The notes: generated by a model from the letters alone, not told the origin. A stretch of DNA of 64,000 bases from Caulobacter sp. X (GCF_002742635.1 NZ_PEGF01000002.1:496001-560000); one strand, 5' to 3'; positions 7,414 through 18,822 are shown, counted from the stretch's first letter. Numbers and translations are program-made.

Positions 7414-9741
7414 ATGCGCCTGCTTCCCGTTCTGACCGCGAGCCTCACCCTCCTGGCGGCGGCGGCGCAGGCCCAAACCTCCGCCTACGACGCCGTCGAT
7501 CCCTTTATCGGCACGGGCGGCGACGGTCACACCTTCCCCGGCGCTGTGGCTCCGTTCGGCATGGTGCAGCTGAGCCCGGACACCGACATCCTGCCGTTCA
7601 AGCAGAGCTATGCCCGGGCGGCCGGCTATCGCTTCGGCGATCCGACGATCCTGGGCTTCTCGCACACTCATTTCTCGGGCGCCGGCCACTCCGACCTGGG
7701 CGACATCCTGCTGACCCCGGTGGTCGGCGAGGCCAAGCTGGAGCCGGGCGACGCGGACAAGCCGGGAAGCGGTTACCGCTCGCGCTACAGCCACGACAGC
7801 GAGGTCGCCCAGCCGGGCTACTATGCGGTGACCTTGAGCGACAGCCAGGTGCGCGCCGAACTCACGGCCGGCCTGCGCACGGGTCTGCACCGCTACGCCT
7901 TTCCCAAGGGCCAGCGCGCCCAGGTGCTGATCGATCTGAGGAGCTCGATCTACAACTATCCGGGCAAGGTGCTGTGGTCGCGGCTGCGCGTCGCGCCGGA
8001 CGGGACGGTCACCGGCTATCGCGAGACGCGCGGCTGGGCGCCGGGGCGCAAGCTGTTCTTCGCCATCCGCTTCGACAAGCCGCTGGTCGGCCAGGCCTTC
8101 CACAACCGCGAGACGGACGTGCCCTACAAGGGCTTCGCCCAGCCGGGACGGACGCCCAACGACCGCGCTCAGATCCAGGGCCGGGCCTTGGTCGGCGTCT
8201 TCGACTTTGGCCAGATCGATGGCCCGCTGACGGTGAAGGTGGCGCTGTCGTCGGTCAGCGAGGACGGGGCGATCGCCAATCTCGCCAGCGACGAGCCAGG
8301 CTTCGATTTCGACGCCCAGCGCGCCCGCGCCAAGGCGGCCTGGGAGAAGGCCCTGGGAGCGGTCGACATCGCGGCGCCCGCGCCGATGCGCAAGACGCTC
8401 TACACGGCGCTCTATCACACGCTCTTGGCCCCCAGCGTCTTCGCCGACGCCGACGGCCGCTATCGCGGCCCCGACGACCAGGTGCACGATGGGACCTTGG
8501 ACGGCCGGCCGTTCACCTTCCACTCGACTTTCTCGCTGTGGGACACCTTCCGGGCCGAGCATCCGCTGCTGACCCTGGTGCAGCCGGCGGACTACACCAA
8601 CGACGTCGTCAATTCGCTGATCGCCTCGCAGCGTCAGAGCCCCTACCAGATCCTGCCGGTCTGGCAGTTCCACGGCCAGGAGACGTGGACGATGATCGGC
8701 TATCACGCCGTTCCGGTCATCGCCGACGCCTGGATGAAGGGCATCCGCGGCTATGACGGCAAGGCCGCCCTCGACGCCATGGTCAAGAGCGCGACCTACG
8801 CGCCGTACGGGGGCTTGGGCGACTACATGACGCTGGGCTACGTCCCGATCGATAAGGAGCCCGAGGCGGCCTCCAAGACGGTCGAATACGCCTATGACGA
8901 CTGGACCATCGCCCGCATGGCCCGCGACCTGGGCCAGGCCGAGGTTGCCACGACGTTCGAGAAGCGCGCCGCTTACTGGCGCAACAGCTTCGACGCCAAG
9001 ACCGGCTTCTTGCGGGCGCGTAAGAGCGACGGGACCTATCGCGAGCCCTTCAACCCGACCGCCATCAACTACGGCTCGGACTACACCGAGGGCAACGCCT
9101 GGCAGTACTCTTGGTTCGCGCCGCAGGACCTGGGCGGGGTGGTCAAGACGCTGGGCGGCGACGCGGCGACGGCGAAGAAGCTGGACGCCATGTTCGACTT
9201 CGACAATTCGAAGGTCGACTACTCGCACGCCGAGGACATCGCCGGCCTGATCGGCCAGTACATCCACGGCAACGAGCCCAGCCACCACGTGGCCTACTTG
9301 TACGACTACGCCGGCGCGCCCTGGCGGACCCAGGCGCGGCTGACGCAGATCGTGAAAAGCCAGTACAAGCCGACGCCGGACGGCCTGTCGGGCAATGACG
9401 ACCTGGGCCAGATGTCGGCCTGGCTGATGTTTACGTCGCTGGGCTTCTATCCCGTGACCCCGGCCTCGAACGAGTACGCGATCGGCCGGCCGTTCGTGGA
9501 GCGGGCGAGCCTGAACCTGCCGAACGGCAAACGCTTCGCCGTGCGGACGGTGGGACTGTCCGACGCCGCGCCCTACGTCGCCAAGGTCACCCTGAACGGC
9601 CAGCCGCTGACCCGCGCGTTCCTGAGGCACGAGGAGATCATCGCTGGCGGCGAGCTGGTCTTCACGATGAGCGCGACGCCGAACAAGACCTGGGCGACCC
9701 GGCCGCAGGATCGGCCGACCTCGATGACGGGGTATCGGTAG
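7414..9741 (+). CDS. Secreted GH92 family alpha-1,2-mannosidase
   Basis: Exo-acting, calcium-dependent mannosidase family enzyme. The 775 residues start with a Sec signal peptide (cleavage probably after AAQAQ) and are full length for GH92. Family landmarks in order are IGTGGDGHTFPGA, SLWDTFRAEHPL, the GNEPSHHVAYLYD segment and GNDDLGQMSAWLMF with GFYPVTPAS. It would act in the periplasm or outside. It stands alone with no other sugar-catabolic genes beside it. A long inverted repeat follows directly, before the convergent penicillin-binding protein gene. Confidence 0.92.
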   Translation: MRLLPVLTASLTLLAAAAQAQTSAYDAVDPFIGTGGDGHTFPGAVAPFGMVQLSPDTDILPFKQSYARAAGYRFGDPTILGFSHTHFSGAGHSDLGDILLTPVVGEAKLEPGDADKPGSGYRSRYSHDSEVAQPGYYAVTLSDSQVRAELTAGLRTGLHRYAFPKGQRAQVLIDLRSSIYNYPGKVLWSRLRVAPDGTVTGYRETRGWAPGRKLFFAIRFDKPLVGQAFHNRETDVPYKGFAQPGRTPNDRAQIQGRALVGVFDFGQIDGPLTVKVALSSVSEDGAIANLASDEPGFDFDAQRARAKAAWEKALGAVDIAAPAPMRKTLYTALYHTLLAPSVFADADGRYRGPDDQVHDGTLDGRPFTFHSTFSLWDTFRAEHPLLTLVQPADYTNDVVNSLIASQRQSPYQILPVWQFHGQETWTMIGYHAVPVIADAWMKGIRGYDGKAALDAMVKSATYAPYGGLGDYMTLGYVPIDKEPEAASKTVEYAYDDWTIARMARDLGQAEVATTFEKRAAYWRNSFDAKTGFLRARKSDGTYREPFNPTAINYGSDYTEGNAWQYSWFAPQDLGGVVKTLGGDAATAKKLDAMFDFDNSKVDYSHAEDIAGLIGQYIHGNEPSHHVAYLYDYAGAPWRTQARLTQIVKSQYKPTPDGLSGNDDLGQMSAWLMFTSLGFYPVTPASNEYAIGRPFVERASLNLPNGKRFAVRTVGLSDAAPYVAKVTLNGQPLTRAFLRHEEIIAGGELVFTMSATPNKTWATRPQDRPTSMTGYR

Positions 9742-9747
9742 GCAAAT

Positions 9748-9880
9748 CCCTCTCCCCTTGCGGGAGAGGGTGGCCCGCGAAGCGGGGCGGGTGAGGGGTC
9801 TTGCTCCGCTGTCCGGACAAGCTTTTCGACCCCTCATCCGTCAGCTTCGCTGACACCTTCTCCCGCAAGGGGAGAAGGGA
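9748..9880. repeat. Intergenic inverted repeat, family A
   Basis: A long imperfect palindrome between convergent genes. The left arm starts with CCCTCTCCCCTTGCGGGAG and ends near GTGAGGGGTC at 9800. The right arm begins GACCCCTCATCC at 9828 and ends with CTCCCGCAAGGGGAGAAGG. Each arm also has its own small hairpin. The same arm sequence recurs at 15263 and 39118. In RNA it would fold as a large bidirectional stem and may help end transcription from both sides. Confidence 0.9.
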
Positions 9881-9881
9881 C

Positions 9882-11942
9882 TTAGTTGCTAGGTTCCGTC
9901 GCCGGCGCCCCGGCGTCCTCCCGCTCCGACGCCGTCCGGGCCAACTCGGCGGCCAGCGTCTCGTAGAAGCCGTTGCGCGGGTCGGGCTTCGTCTCGGCCA
10001 CCGGATCGTCCAGCAGCCACGGGAAGTCGCTGACGGCCAGGGAGGCGTGGGCCGCGACCATGAAGCGCCGCCAGACGGCCGCCGGAATGTCGCCGCCGAC
10101 CACCTTATTCATCGGCCGTTCGTCGTCGTTGCCGACCCAGACGCCGGTGACGTAGTCGGGCGTGAAGCCGACGAACCAGGCGTCGCGCCAGTTCTGGCTG
10201 GTGCCGGTCTTGCCGGCGGCGGGACGGCCGAACTCGGCGCGGCGGGCGGTGCCCTCGGTCACCACCTTCTCCATCATCCGCACCATGGTGCTGGCGTGGC
10301 CAAGGTCATAGACGCGCCGCTCGCCGGCCGGCGGCTGGTGGGTCCAGATCTCCTGGCCGCCCTGGGTGCCGATCGACTCGATCAGATAGGGCTCCAGCCG
10401 GATCCCGCCCAGCTGGAACACCTGGAAGCCCGAGGTCAGCTGCAGCAGGGTCACCTCGTAGGAGCCCAGCGCCACCGACAGGTCCGGGGCGTCTGGCAGG
10501 CTGGTGAAGCCGAAGCGATGGGCCAGCTCGCCGATCGCCGCGCCGCCGACCTCATGGCCCAGCTGCGCGGCGATGGTGTTGGTCGAGGCGATCAGGGCCT
10601 GCTCGACGGTCATCGGCCCGCGATAGCCGCCGCCGTAGTTCTCCGGCGCCCAGTCGCCGAACTTCACCGGCTCGTCGACGCGGATGTCGGTCGGCAGCAC
10701 GCCATGCTCCACGGCGGTCGCATAGACGAACGGCTTGAAGGTCGAGCCGGGCTGGCGGCGGGCCTGGATCGCGCGGTTGAACGGACTTTCGACATAGTCG
10801 GTCCCGCCGATCATCGCCCGGATCGCCCCGTCGGCCGACAGCGACAGCAGGGCGGCTTGGGAGACGCCGGAGACCGGGCCGTCGACCGCGATGGTCTGGC
10901 GGATCGTCTCGGCCGCCTCGCGCTGCAGCAGCGGGTCGATCGTCAGGCGCACGACCAGATCCGGCGCGTTCGGGCCCGCGATCTTCACCGCCTCGGTGGT
11001 GGCGTAGTCGAGCACCCAGCCAAAGTCGCCCTCGTCCTGGCCGATGGGGGAGAGGGCGGGGCGGTCCTCCAGCGCCTCGCGCTCCTGCCGGGCGCTGATC
11101 CAGCCCTCGGCGCGCATGTTGGCCAGGATCAGGCGCGAGCGGATCAGAGCCCGCTCCAGGTCGCGGTTCAGGGCCAGGCGCGAGGGGGCCTTGGGCAGGC
11201 TGGCGAGCAGGGCCGCCTCCGACAGGGTCAGCTGGCTGGCGGACTTGCCGAAATAGGTCTGGGCCGCGCCGTCCAGGCCATAGGTCCCGGCCCCGAAATA
11301 GATGCGGTTCAGATAGATCTCGAGGATCTCGTCCTTGGTCAGCACCTGCTCCAGCCGATAGGCCAGCAGCATCTCCTGCAGCTTGCGCTTGATGATCCGG
11401 TCGGGGCTGAGGAACAGGCCCTTGGCCAGCTGCTGGCTGAGCGTCGAGGCGCCCTGCACCGTGCGCCCGGCCCGCCAGTTGATCCAGGCGGCCCGGAAGA
11501 CGCCTTGAACATCGATCGGGCCGTGGTCGTAGAAACGGCGGTCCTCGGCGGCCAGGAAGGCCTGGGACACATAGGGCGGGAGCTCCTCGACCTTGACCGG
11601 CCGGCCATAGCGCGGACCGCGCGTGGCGATGACCTGGCCGTAGCGGTCCTCGAAGCGGATGGCGGGCGCGCGGTTCAGGGCGAACAGCGCCTCGCGCGGC
11701 GGCAGTTGGGGCGTGTCCTTCAGGTACTTGTCCCAGACGACATAGGCGCCGCCGGCCACGGCCAGGGCGGCGACCAGCATCGCGGCCAGTAGTCCGGTGA
11801 GCACCCAAGCCCAGACCCGCCAGGCGCCGCGGGTCTTCGCGGGCTTCGTCTCGAAGCGATGCGGCCTTTCCACCGGCGCGGGCGCGGGGGCGGAGGGCTC
11901 CGGGGGCGGGGTCTCATCGGTCGGCGGCGTCGAGTCGGTCAC
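9882..11942 (-). CDS. Class A penicillin-binding protein (transglycosylase and transpeptidase)
   Basis: Bifunctional peptidoglycan synthase anchored in the inner membrane. In 686 residues: a proline-rich cytoplasmic tail (1-40), one transmembrane helix (about 41-69), a GT51 glycosyltransferase domain with catalytic E133 in AAEDRRFYDHG and the ASTLSQQLAKG motif, then a transpeptidase domain with S400TFK, S453TN and K578TG. The start is a GTG at 11942; no in-frame ATG lies just upstream. Caulobacter has several such paralogues (Pbp1A, PbpC, PbpX, PbpY, PbpZ) and I cannot say which one this is. It runs away from the YcgN-like gene and converges on the mannosidase. Confidence 0.93.
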   Translation of the reverse strand: MTDSTPPTDETPPPEPSAPAPAPVERPHRFETKPAKTRGAWRVWAWVLTGLLAAMLVAALAVAGGAYVVWDKYLKDTPQLPPREALFALNRAPAIRFEDRYGQVIATRGPRYGRPVKVEELPPYVSQAFLAAEDRRFYDHGPIDVQGVFRAAWINWRAGRTVQGASTLSQQLAKGLFLSPDRIIKRKLQEMLLAYRLEQVLTKDEILEIYLNRIYFGAGTYGLDGAAQTYFGKSASQLTLSEAALLASLPKAPSRLALNRDLERALIRSRLILANMRAEGWISARQEREALEDRPALSPIGQDEGDFGWVLDYATTEAVKIAGPNAPDLVVRLTIDPLLQREAAETIRQTIAVDGPVSGVSQAALLSLSADGAIRAMIGGTDYVESPFNRAIQARRQPGSTFKPFVYATAVEHGVLPTDIRVDEPVKFGDWAPENYGGGYRGPMTVEQALIASTNTIAAQLGHEVGGAAIGELAHRFGFTSLPDAPDLSVALGSYEVTLLQLTSGFQVFQLGGIRLEPYLIESIGTQGGQEIWTHQPPAGERRVYDLGHASTMVRMMEKVVTEGTARRAEFGRPAAGKTGTSQNWRDAWFVGFTPDYVTGVWVGNDDERPMNKVVGGDIPAAVWRRFMVAAHASLAVSDFPWLLDDPVAETKPDPRNGFYETLAAELARTASEREDAGAPATEPSN

Positions 11943-11996
11943 GTCTAAGGTTAGGCTCTGTTTGGTCGCCGGGTCATTCGGGTTTAGGACGGGGCC

Positions 11997-12485
11997 ATGA
12001 ATTCAAGCAAACCTTTCTGGCTGACCAAGACGCTGGCCGAGATGACCGTCCCCGAGTGGGAGAGCCTGTGCGACGGCTGCGGCCTGTGCTGCCTGGTCCG
12101 CTTCGAGGACGAGGACACCGGCGAGATCGTTCCCACCCGCGTCCACTGCCAGCTGTTCGACGAGCACCTGTGCCGCTGCAAGGACTATCCGAACCGCAAG
12201 AAGACGGTGCCGGACTGCATCAAGCTGACGCCGTACAATATCGAGGACCTGGAGTGGATGCCGCGCTCCTGCGCCTATCGGCGGCTGCACGAGGGCAAGG
12301 ACCTGCCGCAATGGCATCCGCTGGTCACCGGCGATCCGGAGAGCACCCACAAGGCCGGGATCTCGGTGCGCGACCAGACGGTGTCGGAGCTATGCTTCGA
12401 CGACGCCGAGGACGCCCTGGATTTCACGGCGACCGACCTGATGCGCGATAAGGGCGATGATCCGTATGATCCGACGCCTGAATAG
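11997..12485 (+). CDS. YcgN/UPF0260 cysteine-cluster protein
   Basis: Conserved protein of unknown function. The 162 residues hold a cysteine set typical of zinc or iron-sulfur binding: C25-xx-C28-xx-C31-C32 near the N-terminus, then C51, C59, C61, C74 and C92, with the family stretch [20 protein letters not shown]. Length is right for the family. The gene is divergent from the penicillin-binding protein with a 54-bp spacer, so both promoters must be compact or overlap. Confidence 0.88.
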   Translation: MNSSKPFWLTKTLAEMTVPEWESLCDGCGLCCLVRFEDEDTGEIVPTRVHCQLFDEHLCRCKDYPNRKKTVPDCIKLTPYNIEDLEWMPRSCAYRRLHEGKDLPQWHPLVTGDPESTHKAGISVRDQTVSELCFDDAEDALDFTATDLMRDKGDDPYDPTPE

Positions 12486-12554
12486 CTGTCCTTGAGGGAC
12501 GCTTGCGGTGATCGCGGTCGTGCCCATCTCCGGTAGAGCTTGCTGGAGTCGTGC

Positions 12555-12974
12555 ATGTCGCTGCTGATCGCCGCCCTGATCGGGCTTTTGGCCCTGGCCG
12601 TCGCGCGCGAACCGGGCGGCCGGCTCTGGCGGATGCTGATCGAGGCCCCTGCGCGCAAGCTGGACGCCATGACGTGGCGGCAGATGCTGGTCACAGCCAT
12701 CGTCCTGGTGATGGCTTTCGGCGCGTCGGAACTGGTGCTGATGGATATGGCCTGGGTCCTGGCCGCCGATATCGTCGCCTGGATCGAGCTCTTCGCCGCC
12801 GTGTTGGTCGTGACGCGGCTGGCGCCCGGTTGGCGGATGTTCAAGGCCTGGGTCTCGCGGATCTCGCCGGGCCGGCGTGAACGGTTGAGGGAAAGCCGCC
12901 CCCGACGCGCGCGTCGTTCGGTCAAAACGTCCGATGATCCCGACCCCGCGGCTTGGGCGCCGGTCTTCGCCTGA
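12555..12974 (+). CDS. Hypothetical inner membrane protein
   Basis: Not recognised. The 139 residues contain an N-terminal hydrophobic helix (about 2-18), two more helices in the middle (about 47-85) and a strongly basic tail rich in arginine (RRERLRESRPRRARRS). I chose the ATG at 12555; an in-frame TTG at 12540 has no better ribosome site. The composition matches the neighbouring genes. It is followed by a hairpin terminator shared with rpmE. Confidence 0.6.
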   Translation: MSLLIAALIGLLALAVAREPGGRLWRMLIEAPARKLDAMTWRQMLVTAIVLVMAFGASELVLMDMAWVLAADIVAWIELFAAVLVVTRLAPGWRMFKAWVSRISPGRRERLRESRPRRARRSVKTSDDPDPAAWAPVFA

Positions 12975-12987
12975 TGTCCAGACACAG

Positions 12988-13024
12988 AAAAAGCCGGCCC
13001 GCGATGCGCGGAGCCGGCTTTCCG
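12988..13024. terminator. Bidirectional intrinsic terminator
   Basis: Perfect 9-bp stem AAAGCCGGC (12990-12998) / GCCGGCTTT (13013-13021) with a run of A before and T after. It lies between the end of the plus-strand membrane protein gene and the end of minus-strand rpmE, so it can serve both. Confidence 0.85.
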
Positions 13025-13048
13025 TCGCCCTTACGGCGAGAAGGGTTT

Positions 13049-13279
13049 TTAGGCCTTCTTGCCGGTGAAGCCGGCGAACTTGGCGTTGAAGCGCGAGACG
13101 CGGCCGCCGCGGTCCATCAGCTGGGCGTTGCCGCCCGTCCACGCCGGATGGGTGCGCGGATCGATATCCAGCGCCAGGGTCGCGCCTTCCTTGCCGTAGG
13201 TCGAGCGGGTCTTGTAGCTCGAACCGTCGGTCAGGGTGACGGTGATGAAGTGGTAGTCGGGGTGAATGTCTTGTTTCAT
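13049..13279 (-). CDS. rpmE: 50S ribosomal protein L31
   Basis: Large subunit ribosomal protein L31, 76 residues. The start [19 protein letters not shown] and the [13 protein letters not shown] segment are diagnostic. The paired cysteines of the zinc-binding form are absent (there is no cysteine at all), so this is the zinc-independent type. It ends in basic residues as usual. It is monocistronic, divergent from an ABC half-exporter, and ends at a shared hairpin terminator. Confidence 0.97.
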   Translation of the reverse strand: MKQDIHPDYHFITVTLTDGSSYKTRSTYGKEGATLALDIDPRTHPAWTGGNAQLMDRGGRVSRFNAKFAGFTGKKA

Positions 13280-13406
13280 GGCGGCGATCCAGACCGACTA
13301 AGCCGGCGAGTGAGAATGGGGTAAGCGCCAAACCGCGCACGCGCGGGGTGGCCCTCGAAGACGCGCGGCTATAAAGAACGCGCGCGATTTTGGCAAGGGA
13401 CAGTTG

Positions 13407-15257
<1,851 letters not shown>

Positions 15258-15262
15258 GTCGT

Positions 15263-15375
15263 AGCCCCTTCCCCCTTGCGGGGAAGGGGTTGGGGATGGG
15301 GGTGTGAGTTCCGTGTCGGCCGGGCTTGGCGCCGACACCCCCACCCCTGCCCCTCCCCGCAAGGGCGAGGGGGTC
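15263..15375. repeat. Intergenic inverted repeat, family A
   Basis: Inverted repeat between two convergent genes. The left arm begins GCCCCTTCCCCCTTGCGGGG and ends with CCGTGTCGGC; the right arm mirrors it, GCCGACACCCCCACCCC and on to CCCGCAAGGGCGAGGGGGTC. It is related to the copies at 9748 and 39118 through the TTGCGGG core. It probably doubles as a bidirectional terminator. Confidence 0.88.
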
Positions 15376-15378
15376 TCG

Positions 15379-16680
15379 TTACTTCGCCAGATCAGCCGGC
15401 GTCGTCGGCTCGCTGATCACGCGCTCCATCGCCGCCCAGCGCGCGGCCTCGGTCTTGCCGGCCCGCTCGACATGGGCGCGGACCAAGTCCTGGCCCAGGC
15501 TGTAGTTGATGATGTAGGCGCGATAGGTCTCGATGAAGGACAGGCGCTTCTCGGCGCGGGCCGTCGAGGTCAGGCCGTACTTGGCGAGAGCCTTGATCGC
15601 CTCGGGCTTCTTCATCTTGCCGTCCAGATAGGCCGCCGCGATGGTGATCTCGCTCCGGGCCAGGGCCGCCTTGGCGTCCATCAGCGCGCCGTAGGCCGCG
15701 GCCGTCTTGGGATCCAGGCCGGCCAGCGGATAGAGCTTGTCGCGCTCGAACTCGGTCTTGGCCTTGCCTGGGAAGGCCAGGGCGATGCCGTAGTTGGCGC
15801 TGCCCTCGGCGATCAGCGACTGCGGCGAGAACAGCGGATAGACGCTGAACTCGACCCAGCCTTTTTCCTTGGTCAGCTTCTCTTCCAGCAGGGCGTTCAG
15901 CACGTGGTGGCCGGGATAGCCCTCGTGGCACCCCAGGTCCAAGGCGCGGCTGATATAGATCGGCAGGTCGGTGTTGATCTCGATCAGGCTGTGGGCGCCG
16001 CCCTGGTACCAGTTGTAACCGCTCCAGGGCTTCTTGGTGACGAACGACAGGTCAAAGCGCTCGCCGGCCGGCAGCTTGATGTGTTCCTCGGTCTTGGCCT
16101 TGCAGGCGGCGATACCGGCCTTCATCACCGGCTCCAGCCGGTCGGTCGGGATCACATAGGCGGCCTGGAAAGCGTCGACCCGGGCGGCCAGGTCGCCCTT
16201 GCCGGGGACCAGCCTGTCGATCCGCGCCAGGATCGGGTCGTAGGTCTTCAGCGGCTTGATCGCGGGCCGCACGCCGAACAGGCCCTGGGCCTCGTCCTGG
16301 AAGCTGAACTTGTCGCCCGCGATCATCGCCAGCCGCGTCTGGGCGGCCTTGACCTGGCCCTTCAGGAACAGCTTGCGGCGGCGCTGGTCGGGCGTCAGGT
16401 CCTTGTCGGAGACCTTGGTCAGCAAGCCTTGCAGCCGGTCGGCTTCCTTGCGCAGGACCGAGACGGGGCGCGGGGCCAGTTTGGCCGCGTTCAGATACTC
16501 GCGCGGGCCGTAATAGGCGTCGACATAGCCGGGCTCGCGTTCGCCGGCCTCAAGGGTCAGGCGCACGAAGTCGACGGCCACGCGGTCCAGCAGGTCGGAA
16601 CCGGGCGAGGCCAGGGCCGGAACGCCAAGCGACAGGGCGACGGTGGCCGCTAGCGGAGCGGCGGCGTGACGGAACTTCAT
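15379..16680 (-). CDS. Secreted DUF885-like zinc metallopeptidase homologue
   Basis: A 433-residue exported protein with a signal peptide ending near VPALAS. It carries the HEGYPGHH motif of the DUF885 group, a variant HExxH-type zinc site, followed by a downstream glutamate in EGSANYG that could be the third ligand. That points to a periplasmic metallopeptidase, but members of the group are mostly uncharacterised. The ATG at 16680 directly opens the signal peptide and is preferred over a GTG three codons upstream. It is transcribed alone, downstream of a 67-bp gap from glpQ. Confidence 0.8.
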   Translation of the reverse strand: MKFRHAAAPLAATVALSLGVPALASPGSDLLDRVAVDFVRLTLEAGEREPGYVDAYYGPREYLNAAKLAPRPVSVLRKEADRLQGLLTKVSDKDLTPDQRRRKLFLKGQVKAAQTRLAMIAGDKFSFQDEAQGLFGVRPAIKPLKTYDPILARIDRLVPGKGDLAARVDAFQAAYVIPTDRLEPVMKAGIAACKAKTEEHIKLPAGERFDLSFVTKKPWSGYNWYQGGAHSLIEINTDLPIYISRALDLGCHEGYPGHHVLNALLEEKLTKEKGWVEFSVYPLFSPQSLIAEGSANYGIALAFPGKAKTEFERDKLYPLAGLDPKTAAAYGALMDAKAALARSEITIAAAYLDGKMKKPEAIKALAKYGLTSTARAEKRLSFIETYRAYIINYSLGQDLVRAHVERAGKTEAARWAAMERVISEPTTPADLAK

Positions 16681-16747
16681 GGAACTCACCCAAGCGGTCG
16701 GAGGCCGGCACGCTGCACCGGTCCGCGGCCTTTGGGCAAGAGCGGCC

Positions 16748-17818
16748 TTAGCCCCGCGCGGCGACGGCCAGGGCGGGGAAGTCGCTGAATACGCCGTCCA
16801 CGCCGGCGGCGTACAGGGCCTTCAGGACCGCGGTGGCGTCGCCGTGCTGGGCCAGGAAGGCCGGATCCTTCGGGTCGCCTTGCCGCAAGGTCGCGGGCAG
16901 GAAGTAGTTCTCGGCCCGCACCGTCCAGGGATGGACCACCAAGCCGGCGGCGTGGGCGTTCTTGACGAGGTCCGTGGCCGGCAACAGGGCGTCGGCGCTC
17001 TGCGGGACGACCATGGTCTTCTCCGGGCCCAGGCCGTCGGCGTAGATCGCCACCTCCTTCAGGCCCTGGGCGGTCACCAGGTCGGCGTACTTGACGTTCG
17101 GCAGATCGGCCGGGCCGCCTTCGCCGGCGACCAGGAAGACCAAGCGCGCGGGGGTCTTGGCCCGCAGGCGCTTCAGCGCGCCGACCTCGAAGCACTGCAC
17201 GAACACCGGCGCCTTGGCCGAATTCAGATCGAGGGTCTTGAGCTTGGCGACCAGGCGGTCCTCGGTCGGCAGGCCGATCGAGGCGAAATAGGTCGGGTGC
17301 TTCAGCTCGGGATAGACGCCGATCGTCCGGCCGGTAAGGCGGCTGCCGGCGTGGGCGATGGCCACGACCTCCTCGAAGGTCAGGATGTGGGCCCGGCCGT
17401 CGAAGGCGGCGCTGGCCGGGCGCAACTGCGGCAGGCGCTCGCGGGCGCGCAGGGTCTTCAGCTCGGCCAGGGTGAAGTCTTCCGTGAACCAGCCGGTGAC
17501 CTGTTCGCCGTCGATGGTCTTGGTCGTCTTGCGCGCCGCGAACTCAGGGCGGCCGCCGACGTCGGTCGTGCCGCCGATCTCGTTCTCGTGGCGCGCGACC
17601 AGATGGCCGTCCTTGGTCGGGACGAGGTCCGGCTCGATGAAGTCGGCGCCCTGCTCGATGGCGCGCTGATAGGCCAGGGCCGTGTGCTCGGGCCGCTCGC
17701 CGCTGCAGCCGCGGTGGCCGATGACGATCGGCTTGCGGCTCTGGGCGCGAGAAAGGCCCGGGAGGAACGTGCCGGCGAGGGCGGCGGTGGTCAGGGCGCG
17801 ACGGGTCAGCAAGGTCAT
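16748..17818 (-). CDS. glpQ: Periplasmic glycerophosphodiester phosphodiesterase
   Basis: Hydrolyses glycerophosphodiesters to glycerol-3-phosphate and an alcohol. The 356-residue protein has a twin-arginine-like signal (TRRALTTAALAGTFLPG) and the GDPD active-site block IGHRGCSGERPEHT with DFIEPDLVPTKDGHLVARHE soon after, giving the catalytic histidines and metal-binding glutamates. It resembles the long periplasmic GlpQ type. It lies downstream of the inositol monophosphatase gene with a long inverted repeat between them. Confidence 0.9.
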   Translation of the reverse strand: MTLLTRRALTTAALAGTFLPGLSRAQSRKPIVIGHRGCSGERPEHTALAYQRAIEQGADFIEPDLVPTKDGHLVARHENEIGGTTDVGGRPEFAARKTTKTIDGEQVTGWFTEDFTLAELKTLRARERLPQLRPASAAFDGRAHILTFEEVVAIAHAGSRLTGRTIGVYPELKHPTYFASIGLPTEDRLVAKLKTLDLNSAKAPVFVQCFEVGALKRLRAKTPARLVFLVAGEGGPADLPNVKYADLVTAQGLKEVAIYADGLGPEKTMVVPQSADALLPATDLVKNAHAAGLVVHPWTVRAENYFLPATLRQGDPKDPAFLAQHGDATAVLKALYAAGVDGVFSDFPALAVAARG

Positions 17819-17874
17819 GGCGCGCGATTTAGCGCGCGGATGTGACGGTTTGGCTAGGGGGGAGTGGGCTGTTT

Positions 17875-18010
17875 AGCGCCCCCTCCGTCTCGCTGCGTAG
17901 CCGCAGCGATCCACCTCCCCCGTTGCACGAGGGAGGATGATGCTTCCTCCTCCCTCGCGGAGCGGGGGAGGTGGCGCGGCGCGGACACGCGACGTGACGG
18001 AGGGGGCGCT
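17875..18010. repeat. Intergenic inverted repeat, family B
   Basis: Ends in perfect 15-bp arms, AGCGCCCCCTCCGTC (17875-17889) and GACGGAGGGGGCGCT (17996-18010), with inner arms CCACCTCCCCCG and CGGGGGAGGTGG. It separates tandem minus-strand genes, the monophosphatase upstream and glpQ downstream, so it may terminate the first transcript or shield its 3' end. Confidence 0.9.
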
Positions 18011-18021
18011 AACGAGGACTC

Positions 18022-18822
18022 TTAAGCCGCCCGCAGACGCTCCAGGATCTGCGGGTGCAGGTCCTGGTTCGAGGCCAGCAGCGACTTGCCGGACACGAGG
18101 TCCAGGTCGCTTTCGTCGATGGTGGTGATCTTGCCGCCCGACTCCTGGATCATCAGGATGCCGGCCGCCACGTCCCACGGATTGAGGTTGCGCTCCCAGT
18201 AGGCGTCGAAGCGGCCGGCGGCGACCCAGGCTAGGTCCAGGGCGGCCGAGCCGAAGCGGCGGACGCCGGCGACCTTCTGGCTGACCTGGTGCAGCTCCTT
18301 CAGGAACTGGGCGTGGCCCGGCTTGCCGGCGAAGGGCACGCCCGTGGCGAGGACGCTCTCGTCCAGGTGACGGCGGGCGGCGACGCGCAGGCGCTTCTCG
18401 GCGCCCAGGAACGCGCCCTTGCCCTTTTCGACCCAGAACAGGTCGTTGCTGATCGGATTGTAGGTCACGCCGGCGACGATGCCTTCACCCTCGCGCTGCA
18501 GGGCGATGTTGACCGCGAAGTGCGGGATGGCGTGCAGGAAGTTGGTGGTGCCGTCCAGCGGGTCGACGATCCAGGTGTGGGTCTTGTCGGTGCCCTCGAT
18601 CATGCCGCGCTCTTCGCCCAGGAAGCCGTAGCCAGGACGGGCCTTGGTCAGGATCTCGAACAGGGTCTGCTCGGCCTTCAGGTCGGCGTTGGAGACGAAG
18701 TCGGCCGCGCCCTTCTTGGAGACCTGCAGTTCGGTGACTTCGCCGAAGTCGCGGGCCAGGCCCCGGGCGGCCTTCCGGGCCGCGTCGATCATGACGTTCA
18801 GGAGGGCGGAAGGCGTGGGCAC
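18022..18822 (-). CDS. suhB: Inositol-1-monophosphatase family protein
   Basis: Magnesium-dependent phosphatase of the IMPase/SuhB family, cytoplasmic. The 266 residues contain the two metal-site motifs: GEERG around 65-70 and WIVDPLDGTTNFLH around 84-97, plus the C-terminal NPWDVAAGILMIQESGG. Substrates in bacteria include inositol phosphates, and SuhB also acts in rRNA antitermination in E. coli. The length is standard. The start is the ATG at 18822. Confidence 0.92.
   Translation of the reverse strand: MPTPSALLNVMIDAARKAARGLARDFGEVTELQVSKKGAADFVSNADLKAEQTLFEILTKARPGYGFLGEERGMIEGTDKTHTWIVDPLDGTTNFLHAIPHFAVNIALQREGEGIVAGVTYNPISNDLFWVEKGKGAFLGAEKRLRVAARRHLDESVLATGVPFAGKPGHAQFLKELHQVSQKVAGVRRFGSAALDLAWVAAGRFDAYWERNLNPWDVAAGILMIQESGGKITTIDESDLDLVSGKSLLASNQDLHPQILERLRAA

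Noticed and set aside
7273..9837. 854-codon open frame antisense to the GH92 gene
   Set aside because: Covers a full GH92 enzyme on the other strand and has no recognisable motif.
9748..9880. CRISPR array
   Set aside because: The repeats are a pair of mirrored arms, not evenly spaced direct repeats with unique spacers.
9801..11792. 663-codon open frame antisense to the penicillin-binding protein
   Set aside because: Low-complexity GGQR-rich translation typical of a high-GC antisense frame; the opposite strand has a complete class A PBP.
9882..11942. Assigning the PBP as PbpC
   Set aside because: Locus position would fit, but the N-terminus begins with a proline-rich tail and I could not see a bactofilin-binding peptide that I could recognise, so no symbol was given.
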